DNA from: an uncultured Erythrobacter sp.
GTDB taxonomy: Bacteria > Pseudomonadota > Alphaproteobacteria > Sphingomonadales > Sphingomonadaceae
Length of the DNA stretch: 64,000 bases
Assembly (NCBI GenBank): GCA_947503275.1
Contig: CANNCZ010000002.1
Location: 1,260,733-1,324,732 of the forward strand
Reading direction: 5' to 3'
The position numbers were made by a program, and so were the translations under genes. Of this stretch, positions 1 to 8,653 are shown in pieces. How positions within the stretch are numbered: position 1 is the stretch's first letter; each line of letters begins with the position of its first letter. The notes under the pieces are model-generated. The model ran no database searches. It saw only the letters and a program-made list of their open reading frames with translations, and was not told where the DNA came from.

Positions 1-29
1 AATCGCAACAATCAAAGGGGACGCAGGTG

Positions 30-794
30 ATGAGTGGATTGTTCGACTTGCAGGGGCATGTCGCGCTGGTGACAGGCGGAAATACCGGGCTTGGCCTCGG
101 AATGGCCAGAGGGCTTGCCAAGGCAGGCGCAAATATTGCGATCTGGGGCCGTAACGCGGATCGCAATGCCTCTGCCGTCGAGCAACTCCGGCAGCTGGGC
201 GTGGAAGCGGAAGGGTTCGTCTGCGACGTGACTGACCCTGAAGCGATCAACGCCGCGATGTCAGCGACAATCAGCCGGTTCGGTAGGTTGGACAGCTGTT
301 TCGCCAATGCCGGCGGTTCGGGCGTGCGAAAATCGTTTGTCGATCACACGCCAGCCGACTGGGCTTCGACAATCGACCTCAACTTCAACAGTGTGACAGC
401 GACGATGCAAGCGGCGACGAAGCAGTTCCTCGCGCAAGGTGAAGGCGGCAAACTGATTGTGTCGTCATCCATCGCTGGCCTGATGGGCATTCCCGGCGGC
501 GGCTACTCGGCGACGAAGGCCGCAGTATCGGGGCTTGTCCGAAGCTTGGCAATTGAGCTGGCGCCTGCGGGCATTCAGGCGAATGCTATCCTTCCCGGAT
601 TTATTGAGACAGAGATGTCGACGAAGACACCGCAAGCTTTTCAAGATGCTTGCATGCGGCGAACTGCCTCGGGAAAACTCGGCACACTTGAGGATATGGA
701 AGGTGTCGCCGTCTTTCTAGCGTCTCAGCAAAGCAACCTTGTGACTGGCCATTCGCTGGTCATTGATGGCGGCCAGTCGATCTTCCCGATGTAG
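30..794 (+). CDS. SDR family NAD(P)-dependent oxidoreductase
   Basis: Classical short-chain dehydrogenase of about 254 residues, the usual family length. The Rossmann motif TGGNTGLG lies near residue 16, the NAG-type motif (ANAGG) near 94, the catalytic Ser in SSSIAG, and YSATK carries the Tyr and Lys. The C-terminal GHSLVIDGG is typical. A purine-rich AAAGGGGA about 8 bases upstream favours the ATG at 30; a GTG at 27 is the alternative. It faces the TetR/VOC/PQQ genes convergently, so it may belong to the same pathway, but the substrate cannot be read from the sequence. Confidence 0.9.
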   Translation: MSGLFDLQGHVALVTGGNTGLGLGMARGLAKAGANIAIWGRNADRNASAVEQLRQLGVEAEGFVCDVTDPEAINAAMSATISRFGRLDSCFANAGGSGVRKSFVDHTPADWASTIDLNFNSVTATMQAATKQFLAQGEGGKLIVSSSIAGLMGIPGGGYSATKAAVSGLVRSLAIELAPAGIQANAILPGFIETEMSTKTPQAFQDACMRRTASGKLGTLEDMEGVAVFLASQQSNLVTGHSLVIDGGQSIFPM

Positions 795-809
795 CGGCGT
801 GTACGCCCT

Positions 810-1454
810 TTACTCGCCTCGCAAGGATTGCCGTTTGCGGATGTAGTCGTCCTTAATGGCCATGATTGCACCGATGATCATTGTCACCGTAATGTCCTCA
901 ACCTGTTTCCAACTCATCGTGTGGCGGCTTTTGTCACGCAGAAGGTATATCCCGGCTGATGCGGGAAGACCGAAGCTGATGTCGACACAAGCCTGAGCGA
1001 TATCAGGCGGCAGATCGAGGTGCTTTCCAATGATCTCTGTGAGGTAATCGACGGCCGCATCGCGTCCATACTCGGTGGGATCGTGGACTGCGCTGACGCT
1101 TGGTTCGGCCTGCAAACGGTCAATGATCAGACCGCGTTCGTCGATATATTTGATATAGGCGTGTGTGATCCCCCGCACGAGACCTTCGAAAGTCTTGGCG
1201 TCTTGGGCCGCCTCGCTTTGTTCGCGCCGAAGCTTTCTTAGCTCGCGCTCAAGCAGCTCGCTCAAAAGCTCATTGAGATTGGGGAAATAGTTGTAAACCA
1301 GTGACTTGCTGACGCCAGCTGCTTGCGCAATTGAGTCCATAGTGATCGCGGCAACCCCTTCGCGCCCGACCATTTCGGCAGCGTGATCGAGGATTAGCCG
1401 TCGGCGTTCTGCCGGATCGAGCCGGGTGCGCACTTTGCGAGCCGTGGATGCCAT
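810..1454 (-). CDS. TetR/AcrR family transcriptional regulator
   Basis: About 214 residues. The N-terminal helix-turn-helix reads AAITMDSIAQAAGVSKSLVY followed by NYFPNLNELL, the standard TetR DNA-binding domain, with a ligand-binding helical domain after it. The reading frame stays open upstream into the VOC gene, but the ATG at 1454 (MASTARK) puts the HTH at the expected distance and leaves a 46-base gap after the VOC stop, so I chose it. It is the last gene of the minus-strand group PQQ protein-VOC-TetR and is the natural candidate to bind the inverted repeat at 4417-4436. Confidence 0.9.
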   Translation of the reverse strand: MASTARKVRTRLDPAERRRLILDHAAEMVGREGVAAITMDSIAQAAGVSKSLVYNYFPNLNELLSELLERELRKLRREQSEAAQDAKTFEGLVRGITHAYIKYIDERGLIIDRLQAEPSVSAVHDPTEYGRDAAVDYLTEIIGKHLDLPPDIAQACVDISFGLPASAGIYLLRDKSRHTMSWKQVEDITVTMIIGAIMAIKDDYIRKRQSLRGE

Positions 1455-1500
1455 TACCGATGGTGTAGCAAACACTGACGGAGAATCCAGAGCCACCGCG

Positions 1501-2553
1501 TTAAAGCGGCGGAAGCGGGTATGAAGCGGGATCGTGCCAACGCATGTCGTAGATTGACCGATCTCTGCCCGCACTGACATTCTGCTGGAAGGCGAGTAGA
1601 TTGCCCTCGGGATCGCGAGCATAGCGCATGCGCCATCCCCTGAGAGTAAAGGCCGGACCGGCGAACTCAATGCCTTGGGGTTCGAGGCGGGCTATGGTGC
1701 CATCGAGATCAGTGACTTCGAAGGACAGACTGTTGTAGCCGATCCGCTCGAGCGTCCAGTCCGTGCGCGAGATCGGCGTGGCCGGTTCTTCGTAGTTCCA
1801 GAATTCCAGCTCAAAATTCCAGGTTGCGAACCAGCTCGCGGTCACAACCGTTCCATCGATGTCGACTACATCGTCGATGGTTTTCATCCGCGTCGCAGGC
1901 AATTCGCGATGTGGCCCGTAACCAAGGATCTTGGTGTAAAAATCGACCATCTGTGCCTTGTCGCCGGGCACATTGGCGATGTGGGTCAGCCAAGCGTCGT
2001 CCTGCCTCCGGGGACGTTCGAGCTGTTCCATCTCAATCATAAGGCCATCGGGATCGAAGCCGTAGGCATAGGTCACCCCGTATCCGCCGAGATCGACCGC
2101 ATCATCGCCGCGTGAGAGCATCTCAAGTCCGGCTTGGCGAAACCGTTTGTAGCCCGAATTATCAGCGTGGGTTTGCCAGCAGATATGGGTGTAGCCTGGC
2201 CCTGTTGCCGAGCGCCTTTCCGGGTTTGCCTCCAGACCCGGCTCTACATCGGTGAGAACAAGAAAAACGGTCGGAGTCTGGATCAACGCGACTTCGATCT
2301 GTCCTTCGCGCTTTGCGAGTATTTCGGCTGGCAGGCTCGAGGCATTCACCATGCCACGTTCGACCACATCGAAATCGACCACAGAGCTATAGAATGCCAC
2401 CGTTTCATCGATGTCGGAAACGGTGATCCCAACATGATGGACGCCCAGAATGGAATCCGGTGAAGCGGGAGCGACAGCAACTGTTCGACCCGCAGAACTT
2501 GTGCACGCTGACAATGCAAAGCAAGTGATGCCCGCAACTAGAAGGTGTTTCAT
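1501..2553 (-). CDS. Lipoprotein VOC-family (glyoxalase/dioxygenase fold) protein
   Basis: 350 residues. An N-terminal lipoprotein signal (MKHLLVAG..ALSACTSS, lipobox Cys near residue 17) is followed by two vicinal-oxygen-chelate modules: the first begins GVHHVGITVSDIDETVAFY, the second AWLTHIANVPGDKAQMVDFY. Both have the beta-alpha-beta-beta-beta pattern and candidate metal ligands (His, Glu). The start overlaps the stop of the PQQ protein by four bases (ATGA), indicating translational coupling. VOC enzymes are usually cytoplasmic, so a lipid-anchored, envelope-located one next to a periplasmic cytochrome/propeller protein is notable. The substrate is unknown. Confidence 0.85.
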   Translation of the reverse strand: MKHLLVAGITCFALSACTSSAGRTVAVAPASPDSILGVHHVGITVSDIDETVAFYSSVVDFDVVERGMVNASSLPAEILAKREGQIEVALIQTPTVFLVLTDVEPGLEANPERRSATGPGYTHICWQTHADNSGYKRFRQAGLEMLSRGDDAVDLGGYGVTYAYGFDPDGLMIEMEQLERPRRQDDAWLTHIANVPGDKAQMVDFYTKILGYGPHRELPATRMKTIDDVVDIDGTVVTASWFATWNFELEFWNYEEPATPISRTDWTLERIGYNSLSFEVTDLDGTIARLEPQGIEFAGPAFTLRGWRMRYARDPEGNLLAFQQNVSAGRDRSIYDMRWHDPASYPLPPL

Positions 2554-4400
2554 TCCCGTTCTCCCGCTGGGCGATATGCGAGCAAGACATTGCCTGCGAT
2601 TTCACCGAACTTGTCGTAGCCTGAGTTGACGAAAATCATCCCGTCGGCGACCACGACGCCGGCACTGTCAATTGATCCGCCTTTTGCCTCGGCGCCATTG
2701 ACGGTGTCGAACGGCCGATTGGTCTCGTCCATCCACAACACGCTGCCATCTTGGGCCGAGTAGGCGATCAGACGTCCATTGTGTGCGCCCGCGAAGATGA
2801 CCCCCGGAATGGCAGTCAGCGGGGCTGAAAGCGCAGTCTGACAAGCGTAACCCGGTTCGTCACAAGTCGACTCTTCAATCCGTGACCACAGCTTACGACC
2901 CGTCGCCGCTTCGAATGCGTGGATGCCGGGGCTCGGCGGGCCGACAGTGAAGCGATTGCCCGGCGTGTCAGCGATTGGCACCCACAGTGTCTTGCCATCG
3001 CTTGCCATGCCCCAGTGAATGCCGCCATTGAACCCGCCCATACCGGCGCGCTCTCGCCACATGATACGGCCATTGTCATCGGGGTCCATGCCAAAGACTT
3101 CGCCGGATTTTTGTCCGGCTAGGATGATATCTTTACCCGATGGGAGTTCGACCAGAATTGGTGCCGCACCGAAATCGAAGTCAGGGCCATCCTCTTCGGG
3201 GCAATTGGCCTTCGGGTCGCGTCCGCACGCGGCATTCCAGGCATCCCCTGCGACCGTCTGGGAAACCCAGCGCAATCGCCCGCTGGCCAGCGACAGGGCA
3301 ACGATGGCATCGCTGTTGCCATTGGCTGGCGAGGTGTAGTTCTCGCCCGTCCCGACATACAACAGGCCGCGTTTTGCATCGACTGTTGGCGTTGACCAGA
3401 CCGGCGCGCCGCTGGGCGCTATGATGTCGACGCCAATGCTGGTGCTCCCAACTTTCTTTGGTTCATCGACAGAGAACCACCGCCATTTTTGTGCGCCATC
3501 GTCCGTATCCAGGGCCGTTACGCCCCCGCGAAATGTGCAGCATTCATATTGATCGTCATACGCGGATACGACCTCAAGCGATGACATGGGGACGAACAAT
3601 GTGCCCTCATGCAAAGCAATGCTTCCTGTGATTGTGCCATCCGGATGATCCCGCACTGATCTCGACCAGCGTTTCTCTCCGGTGAGTGGATTGACCGCGT
3701 GCACCACCGCATCCACATCGCCGAAATACAACGCCTTGGGACGGCCATCAGCCCCGGTTTCGATGATCGGCGCGTTGCGAACCTCAGCGCCCGCATCATA
3801 GGTCCACCAGATGCATCCGGTTTTGGGATCCAGAGCATAGACGTGTCCGGACTGGCTACCAGTGAAAAGCGCTTCCCGCGTGACGGCGGGCTGGGAGCGT
3901 GCCCTTTGAGCGCCGGGAAATCCAAATGCCCATGCCAGTTCGAGCCGCTCCACCTCATCGACGCTTAACCCCGCCTTCTCGCGTGACTGAAAGCGCGTGT
4001 TGGCACCGTTATTGCCCCATCGGTCCCACAAGGGCGCGCCGGAGAAACTCAAGCTCCCTTCGCATTGAGGCCCAGTGGCCACCCGTGCTGCCTCTCCCTT
4101 GCCAAGATATTCGGCAAGCACGACGCGGTCGATAGGCGATAGAGCTGCCGACTGCGCCTGCATGATCCCACCGTTCATGGACGCGAGGACCTGCGCCTGG
4201 CTCCGCTCTTCCAATGCAGCGCGGGTTGGAGCGCCATTGACAGCTCCGTCATGGCAGGAGGCGCAGTTCTGTTCGTAAAGGCGTTCAGCCAACGCCGCTT
4301 TGCCACTCTCCGGCAGTGCCGCCGTTTCTTCGGCAACCTGAGGTGAGCAAGCTACAAGTGCGGCAGCCATCAGGCCGATCATCGCAAAGCCGCTTTTCAT
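2550..4400 (-). CDS. Cytochrome c domain plus PQQ-binding-like beta-propeller protein
   Basis: 616 residues. Lipoprotein signal peptide (ALVACSPQ), then a class I cytochrome c domain with CASCH heme motif near residue 46, then WDRWGNNGANTRFQ and repeated propeller blades (VYALDPKTGCIWWTY, LLYVGTGENY, VNSGYDKFGEI). This order, cytochrome first and propeller second, is that of polyvinyl-alcohol-dehydrogenase-like PQQ proteins, which oxidise alcohols in the periplasm and pass electrons to the respiratory chain. It leads the operon with the VOC protein and TetR regulator and is divergent from the hydrolase at 4453. The exact substrate is not evident. Confidence 0.85.
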   Translation of the reverse strand: MKSGFAMIGLMAAALVACSPQVAEETAALPESGKAALAERLYEQNCASCHDGAVNGAPTRAALEERSQAQVLASMNGGIMQAQSAALSPIDRVVLAEYLGKGEAARVATGPQCEGSLSFSGAPLWDRWGNNGANTRFQSREKAGLSVDEVERLELAWAFGFPGAQRARSQPAVTREALFTGSQSGHVYALDPKTGCIWWTYDAGAEVRNAPIIETGADGRPKALYFGDVDAVVHAVNPLTGEKRWSRSVRDHPDGTITGSIALHEGTLFVPMSSLEVVSAYDDQYECCTFRGGVTALDTDDGAQKWRWFSVDEPKKVGSTSIGVDIIAPSGAPVWSTPTVDAKRGLLYVGTGENYTSPANGNSDAIVALSLASGRLRWVSQTVAGDAWNAACGRDPKANCPEEDGPDFDFGAAPILVELPSGKDIILAGQKSGEVFGMDPDDNGRIMWRERAGMGGFNGGIHWGMASDGKTLWVPIADTPGNRFTVGPPSPGIHAFEAATGRKLWSRIEESTCDEPGYACQTALSAPLTAIPGVIFAGAHNGRLIAYSAQDGSVLWMDETNRPFDTVNGAEAKGGSIDSAGVVVADGMIFVNSGYDKFGEIAGNVLLAYRPAGERE

Positions 4401-4416
4401 TTTTCACCCCATACGT

Positions 4417-4436
4417 TATTGACTAATCATACAATA
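4417..4436. promoter_or_regulatory. Inverted-repeat operator candidate in divergent promoter
   Basis: TATTG and CAATA arms separated by 10 bases, perfectly inverted, centred in the 52-base gap between the divergent PQQ-protein and hydrolase genes. Arm spacing suits a TetR-family dimer, and a TetR gene closes the adjacent operon. The pairing of regulator and site is inference. Confidence 0.5.
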
Positions 4437-4452
4437 GAGGAGTTGGCTGTCA

Positions 4453-5514
4453 ATGCGAAGGCTCGGGATTGCACTGCTTGGCGGGGTTTTGGCAGCATGC
4501 ACGCATGGTCCAGCACAGCCGCCCACTTCGACCGCATCAATCGCGCCCGCTGAGCAGATCGCCTCAGACCCTGCGGTCGATTACGCGAACGAGCTTGCAG
4601 GGTTCGGCACACCCTATCGCAGCGGCTTCATCGGCGAGGGTGATCAGCAGATACACTATGTCGAAGCAGGTGAGGGGCCAACGATCCTGTTCGTGCACGG
4701 CTTTCCGAGCTTTTGGTATGTCTGGCGCGACCAGATGGAGGAGCTGCGCCACTGCCGCCGGGTCATTGCGATAGATGCACCGGGGGCCGGATTGTCGGCG
4801 AAACCTGAATCCGACAATGCGTACAAAGTCGAAAATTTGGCGCAGCGCCTCGATGCTCTGATTGATGAGCTCGCACCGAACGAAAAAGTGACGCTCGTCG
4901 GCCACGATTGGGGTGGTGCGCTGGCTTGGAGCTATGTCCAATGGAACCCTGACAAAGTGGACAGACTGGCCGTCTTCAGCGCGCCTTCTTACAACCTGCT
5001 GCTGGACCTTCTTGCAAATGATCCAGAACAACGCGCGGCGTCCAATTATATGCCAAGGCTGCTGGCAATCGACCGTGAAACGGCCGCGACAGACGCTTTT
5101 GCATCGTCCTTTTATGATCTTGCATACAGCCGGATGGTTGAGACGAATGTGCTGGATGAGCGTGAGGGTGCACTGTTCCGCGCCGCGCTTGGTAGAGAGG
5201 GCGCACTTTATGCCGGCGTTCAATGGTACAAGGCGAACGTCCCATCATTCGATCAGCTCAACCCGTCAGCGCATTACTGGCCGAGGGAGAGGACCAAAGT
5301 CGAAGCTCCGGTCTTGCTTGTCAGGGGAGAAACGGATCGGACCTTCGTCAAGCATATGGAGGTCGAAGCTTTAGCCGACGCCTCCAGTCTCACCATTCTA
5401 ACCATTGGCGGCGTTGGCCATTGGACCCCGTTTCAAAACCCCGAGGCGGCGAACAGCGCGTTGAATGACTTCATTCTTCGAGATGATCCATCTTGCAGCA
5501 TTCCCGCCAATTAG
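4453..5514 (+). CDS. Secreted/lipoprotein alpha/beta hydrolase (haloalkane dehalogenase/epoxide hydrolase-like)
   Basis: 353 residues with a lipoprotein-type signal (LLGGVLAACTHG). The alpha/beta-hydrolase core shows the oxyanion motif HGFPSFWYVW, the nucleophile elbow GHDWGG with Asp as nucleophile, and a C-terminal GGVGHWTPFQNP with the catalytic His. An Asp nucleophile and HGFPS/FWY are typical of epoxide hydrolases, haloalkane dehalogenases and related enzymes. GAGGAG about 11 bases upstream supports the ATG at 4453. It is divergent from the PQQ/VOC/TetR operon, which suggests shared control and a shared extracytoplasmic substrate. Confidence 0.85.
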   Translation: MRRLGIALLGGVLAACTHGPAQPPTSTASIAPAEQIASDPAVDYANELAGFGTPYRSGFIGEGDQQIHYVEAGEGPTILFVHGFPSFWYVWRDQMEELRHCRRVIAIDAPGAGLSAKPESDNAYKVENLAQRLDALIDELAPNEKVTLVGHDWGGALAWSYVQWNPDKVDRLAVFSAPSYNLLLDLLANDPEQRAASNYMPRLLAIDRETAATDAFASSFYDLAYSRMVETNVLDEREGALFRAALGREGALYAGVQWYKANVPSFDQLNPSAHYWPRERTKVEAPVLLVRGETDRTFVKHMEVEALADASSLTILTIGGVGHWTPFQNPEAANSALNDFILRDDPSCSIPAN

Positions 5515-5588
5515 CACCAAGGTCTCCAAGACGTTCGAAAGTGTCATTCGCTTGCTGCCAACTCCGAAATCGAAATTTGGACACATGA

Positions 5589-5705
5589 GAGGTCGGCACT
5601 CTCTGCCACGTCAGGCGAGACGCCGGACGCTACGAGGCGCTCTTCGAAGACGGCACCACCGTGCGACTTGATAAGCCTGAAACAGTTCTCGATTCATTCA
5701 TTTAG
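5589..5705 (+). pseudogene. Possible 3' fragment of an unknown gene
   Basis: An open frame with no start codon, closed by TAG at 5703, encodes 38 residues including AGRYEALFEDGTTVRLD and PETVLDSFI. It reads like the C-terminus of a real protein rather than random sequence. No upstream part is found; the preceding in-frame codon is a stop. It sits at the left edge of the accessory island and could be a leftover from a deletion. It may equally be chance. Confidence 0.3.
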
Positions 5706-6473
5706 CCCTTGTGAAAAGAGGGACATACCAACACGGAGGTTTTGAACCTTTCCAAAGTACAAATCCAGTTCCGGAGCATCCTCTCCAGTATAGGTCTGTT
5801 CTTTAGTTAAAGGGCCTTGCGGCAGTCTTTCTAAGATTCCCGTGTTCGTTACATCTTGATCGGTAATCTGGACCGTGATCCGATTAATCGAGTAACCCTC
5901 ACCAATGTGAGCGACTGGGTTTTCCGGGTTGACCTCAACGATACTCGCAGGATCGTTGAGGTCTTTGAACGTGATCAATGTCGGGTAATTATTGACAGTA
6001 TTCTCAACCAACTCTCCGCTTTCATATCGCGAGTAGGTCCGCGTAGGGGAAACAAGGGTCGGCTCTTCATCTGCCAGCCGCAGGGAAAGAGCTTTCGCAG
6101 CACCCACGATGTCACCACCATCTTCGTTGAATGAAGGGTGGAGAGCGCTCATGGACAATCCGGCCATGTCGCCATGGAGCGCACCCGTTCTCATGAGAGC
6201 GAACAACGTTTGACCATTTGGCAAATCAACTGCCACCGCTTCTCCTTGAACAGCCCATTCTCGCGACGCTCCTTGAGGAAAGATGTTCGGAACGTTCCTA
6301 GCTTTGACTTCGTACACCGATGAGCCGTGCTTGATTCCTTCGGGCGTCTCCACTTCCACCATCAATTTGAAACGATAGGTGTGCGTCGGATATCGCAACT
6401 GCCAATACAGAAAAATCGCAACCACAAGCGCCAAAGGCGTCCCAAGCAACCAAAGCATTGCCTTACCCTTCAT
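5694..6473 (-). CDS. Membrane-anchored protein, MKGK family, copy 1 (unknown function)
   Basis: 259 residues. One N-terminal transmembrane segment (MLWLLGTPLALVVAIFLYWQ) precedes LRYPTHTYRFKLMVEVETPEG and a long extracytoplasmic domain containing GEAVAVDLPNGQTLFAL. The protein at 9420-10109 is a clear paralogue with the same anchor and the same EVETPEG and VDLPNG.TLFAL blocks. Its ATG overlaps the stop of the upstream 52-residue peptide gene (ATGA), as also seen before copy 2. No enzymatic motif is visible. Context with lipoproteins and damaged toxin-secretion genes suggests a periplasmic immunity-like role, which is inference. Confidence 0.75.
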   Translation of the reverse strand: MKGKAMLWLLGTPLALVVAIFLYWQLRYPTHTYRFKLMVEVETPEGIKHGSSVYEVKARNVPNIFPQGASREWAVQGEAVAVDLPNGQTLFALMRTGALHGDMAGLSMSALHPSFNEDGGDIVGAAKALSLRLADEEPTLVSPTRTYSRYESGELVENTVNNYPTLITFKDLNDPASIVEVNPENPVAHIGEGYSINRITVQITDQDVTNTGILERLPQGPLTKEQTYTGEDAPELDLYFGKVQNLRVGMSLFSQGLNE

Positions 6474-6628
6474 TGCGACACCTCTGCCGAAAAGCTGCCC
6501 CGTACGTGGTCAAGGCCAACGCTGCTGAGTGAGATCATTTTCCTACGCGCCCAAACCGCGCTACTTTCGCATCGTGTTTTTGCATCCTCGATGCGCGCCA
6601 TTTGTTCATCGGTGAATTGAAAGCTCAT
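6470..6628 (-). CDS. 52-residue peptide, DAKTRCESSAVW module copy 1
   Basis: The ATG shares one base with the stop of the lipoprotein gene upstream (TGATG), and its own TGA overlaps the ATG of the following membrane protein (ATGA), so translation would pass through all three. Residues 13-31 read IEDAKTRCESSAVWARRKM, a block also present at 7482-7655 and 10106-10231. Codon differences among copies include three synonymous changes. No signal peptide or known domain is visible. It may be a real small protein or the residue of a longer gene. Confidence 0.55.
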   Translation of the reverse strand: MSFQFTDEQMARIEDAKTRCESSAVWARRKMISLSSVGLDHVRGSFSAEVSQ

Positions 6629-7452
6629 CAATTTGCGCGCCCTTGGTCTTCGGTACGATAACTCAACGCCTTTTGGGCGGCGAAAGCCCACATTTTCGGC
6701 CAGTCTTGCGGAGAAAGATCGACGACAACGCCGTCATGCGAAATTACACTGGTCCGGATCGAGATAAGCAGTTCACCAGACCGGAAAGTCGCATGACGGC
6801 GATCGGCCGCGTCGCAGCCTCCCCCATCAGTGCCACCGCGCTTCGCGTCTGAATCTGGATAATCAGAATAATATCCAACCGTGCAGGTCAGGGTGAGAGT
6901 TTTATCTCCAGCTCGAAACTCAAAATCAGCCCTTTTGCCGGGCATTGAACCTTGCCGGGCTTTGTCTACGCGCCCGACAAATTCGATATCTTCTATCCCA
7001 CTGACATCGGCGTGATAGATCTTATGCCTATTGGCTCTATGATCAGGATCATATCGACTTATCTCGAAATCCAAGTTTTGAATTTGATAGGACCGCCTTA
7101 TCCTTTCAGGCAGTTTTGCGAGCTCTGATGGGTCATCAATTGCTGACCCATCAGTGAAGCTTATCCAATCACCAAAATCGGCAACCGGTCTTTCTTTGCG
7201 ATTGCATTCACGCAGGTCGTCCGGCTCTGGATCGGGGTTTGCGATGGCAATGAGCTCGTGGCCACCTTCCTTTTCGCCAATAATGCCCATCGGCCCGTTG
7301 ATCGTATCGCTGGGAAAAGCAAAGATCGCATCACCAACTTTTACGCGCAACAACTTCGTATCAGCACAAGCTTCTGAGCCTAAGCGAGAGCTGTCACCGC
7401 AACCAGTCAGAACAAGCATGACAAAAACCGCAGGAATAAGCTTGCGCCTCAT
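6628..7452 (-). CDS. Lipoprotein of unknown function (274 aa)
   Basis: Signal MRRKLIPAVFVMLVLTGCG with lipobox Cys at residue 18, so an outer- or inner-membrane lipoprotein is expected. The mature part is hydrophilic, with FAFPSDTINGPMGIIG near the start and a C-terminal block (ATFRSGELLISIRTSV.. LSPQDWPKMWAFAAQ). Four or more Cys residues could form disulfides. No family is recognised. It is coupled by TGATG to the small peptide gene at 6628. In type VI systems, lipoproteins next to lipase effectors act as periplasmic immunity proteins; applying that here is by analogy only. Confidence 0.7.
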   Translation of the reverse strand: MRRKLIPAVFVMLVLTGCGDSSRLGSEACADTKLLRVKVGDAIFAFPSDTINGPMGIIGEKEGGHELIAIANPDPEPDDLRECNRKERPVADFGDWISFTDGSAIDDPSELAKLPERIRRSYQIQNLDFEISRYDPDHRANRHKIYHADVSGIEDIEFVGRVDKARQGSMPGKRADFEFRAGDKTLTLTCTVGYYSDYPDSDAKRGGTDGGGCDAADRRHATFRSGELLISIRTSVISHDGVVVDLSPQDWPKMWAFAAQKALSYRTEDQGRAN

Positions 7453-7481
7453 GGCATATCCTCTTCATCGAGCGGAGCTTG

Positions 7482-7655
7482 TTAGGCTTCGAGAAAGCCT
7501 TCAGAGCATCCCGATAAAGCCGCCGATAAGAACATTGTGGCCTCCGACTTTACAGAATACCGACGGCCAAAGCTTGGGCTCGGTAAGATCATTTTCCTAC
7601 TCGCCCAGACCGCGCTACTTTCGCACCGTGTTTTTGCATCCTCGATGCGCGCCAT
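7482..7655 (-). CDS. 57-residue peptide, DAKTRCESSAVW module copy 2
   Basis: ATG at 7655 has AAGGTG about 9 bases upstream, so it could be translated. The first 23 residues match copy 1 (MARIEDAKTRC then ESSAVWASRKMI), and the rest differs completely. It follows the 104-residue lipoprotein and ends 29 bases before the 274-residue lipoprotein. The sharp end of similarity after RKMI suggests recombination at or just after this block. Confidence 0.5.
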   Translation of the reverse strand: MARIEDAKTRCESSAVWASRKMILPSPSFGRRYSVKSEATMFLSAALSGCSEGFLEA

Positions 7656-7685
7656 TTGCTCACACCTTAGTCCCTAACTAAGGCT

Positions 7686-8000
7686 CTATCGCCCTGAGTA
7701 ATTCTTCGAGACGACGAATTTGTAACCATTCGGTCCAACTTCAGCTTGGACACATTCAATTTGCGCTTCCGTAATATTCTCTGGGCCCCAATAGGCTACA
7801 GTTGACCCTCTTGTGGGCGCCCCTCGATCTTGAAGATCTTGAAGAATGATCGGGTCTAGGAAGTACCCGTTGATACCGCATGTTGCGTTCACAGCCTTTA
7901 GATCGGCATTAAGCGCTGATAGGTCAGGAGCAGTTTCTTCCTCAGCACAAGCCGAGATCACTGCGACCAAAGAAAGCCCCACTAACCAATTGTGCATCAT
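7686..8000 (-). CDS. Small lipoprotein of unknown function (104 aa)
   Basis: Signal MMHNWLVGLSLVAVISACAEE with lipobox Cys near residue 18, then a short hydrophilic domain with CGINGYFLDP and IECVQAEVGPNGYKFVV; two further Cys could pair. The start overlaps the stop of the 7997-8653 gene by four bases (ATGA), and GGGGGCG upstream can serve as ribosome binding site. No family recognised. Confidence 0.7.
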   Translation of the reverse strand: MMHNWLVGLSLVAVISACAEEETAPDLSALNADLKAVNATCGINGYFLDPIILQDLQDRGAPTRGSTVAYWGPENITEAQIECVQAEVGPNGYKFVVSKNYSGR

Positions 8001-8653
8001 ACCGCCCCCTGAACAAACTCGATGAAACGATGACTAAGTGCTTCTGCATCCGCGTTGACCTCCAGCGGCAAGGCTTCGGTACCATACGGATTGAAGATTC
8101 TCGGCTTCTGCCCCCTGGGTGACCGTCCGATGCTTCCAACCCATGCGGCACCGCTTTGCCAGACTGCTAAAGTAAGCTGATAAGAACCATGCGGGGTGCG
8201 CGTTGAGTGTACACCCTTAATGAGGACCAAATCATCCCGCAGGTCGCACTGCCCCTCAACAGCCGGCCTCAGCCGTGAACCGGAAGAGACGCTGGCTTGC
8301 TGACCAAGCGCCTCAAAAAGCTCGTTGGCGTCAACCCAGAAACCATCTGGCCAGAAGCAAATCGGCGTGTCGGGTGAAATTGTGATCCCCCCTACATTTC
8401 GGACATGAATTTCACCGTCCGCCGGAAAGTCGGTGTCAATCAGCTCTTGAACAAAAGCAGGGAGCTCCAAAGGCGCTTCGGTCAGCACATCGCCCGGCTC
8501 CGCGTCGCTTTCACAACCAGCCAATCCCATCACCAATGCCGAGGCGGCAATCAGTGAGCGCTTTATGCTGCCACCTCTATTCGAAAGCCACGCACTATAA
8601 GCGTTATATTGCTCACCAAATAAAGACGCGAAATCAATCGATATGTAAGTCAT
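7997..8653 (-). CDS. Lipoprotein paralogue B1 with unusual N-terminus
   Basis: 218 residues as read from the ATG at 8653, which overlaps the stop of the upstream paralogue (ATGA). A lipoprotein signal (KRSLIAASALVMGLAGCES) lies about 30 residues inside the frame, preceded by GGTGGCAGC and then ATAAAGCGC. The spacing suggests that the original start was an ATG at this ATA codon and that the upstream 29 residues were added later. The mature part aligns with the protein at 8650-9312: ICFWPDGFWVDANELF versus FCVFKDGWIPASDNLL, and YQLTLAVWQ versus YQLWLAAWQ. Function unknown. Confidence 0.65.
   Translation of the reverse strand: MTYISIDFASLFGEQYNAYSAWLSNRGGSIKRSLIAASALVMGLAGCESDAEPGDVLTEAPLELPAFVQELIDTDFPADGEIHVRNVGGITISPDTPICFWPDGFWVDANELFEALGQQASVSSGSRLRPAVEGQCDLRDDLVLIKGVHSTRTPHGSYQLTLAVWQSGAAWVGSIGRSPRGQKPRIFNPYGTEALPLEVNADAEALSHRFIEFVQGAV

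Noticed and set aside
4564..5223. Long antisense frame (219 codons) inside the hydrolase gene
   Set aside because: Shadow of the well-supported hydrolase coding frame; no start signals or recognisable motifs.
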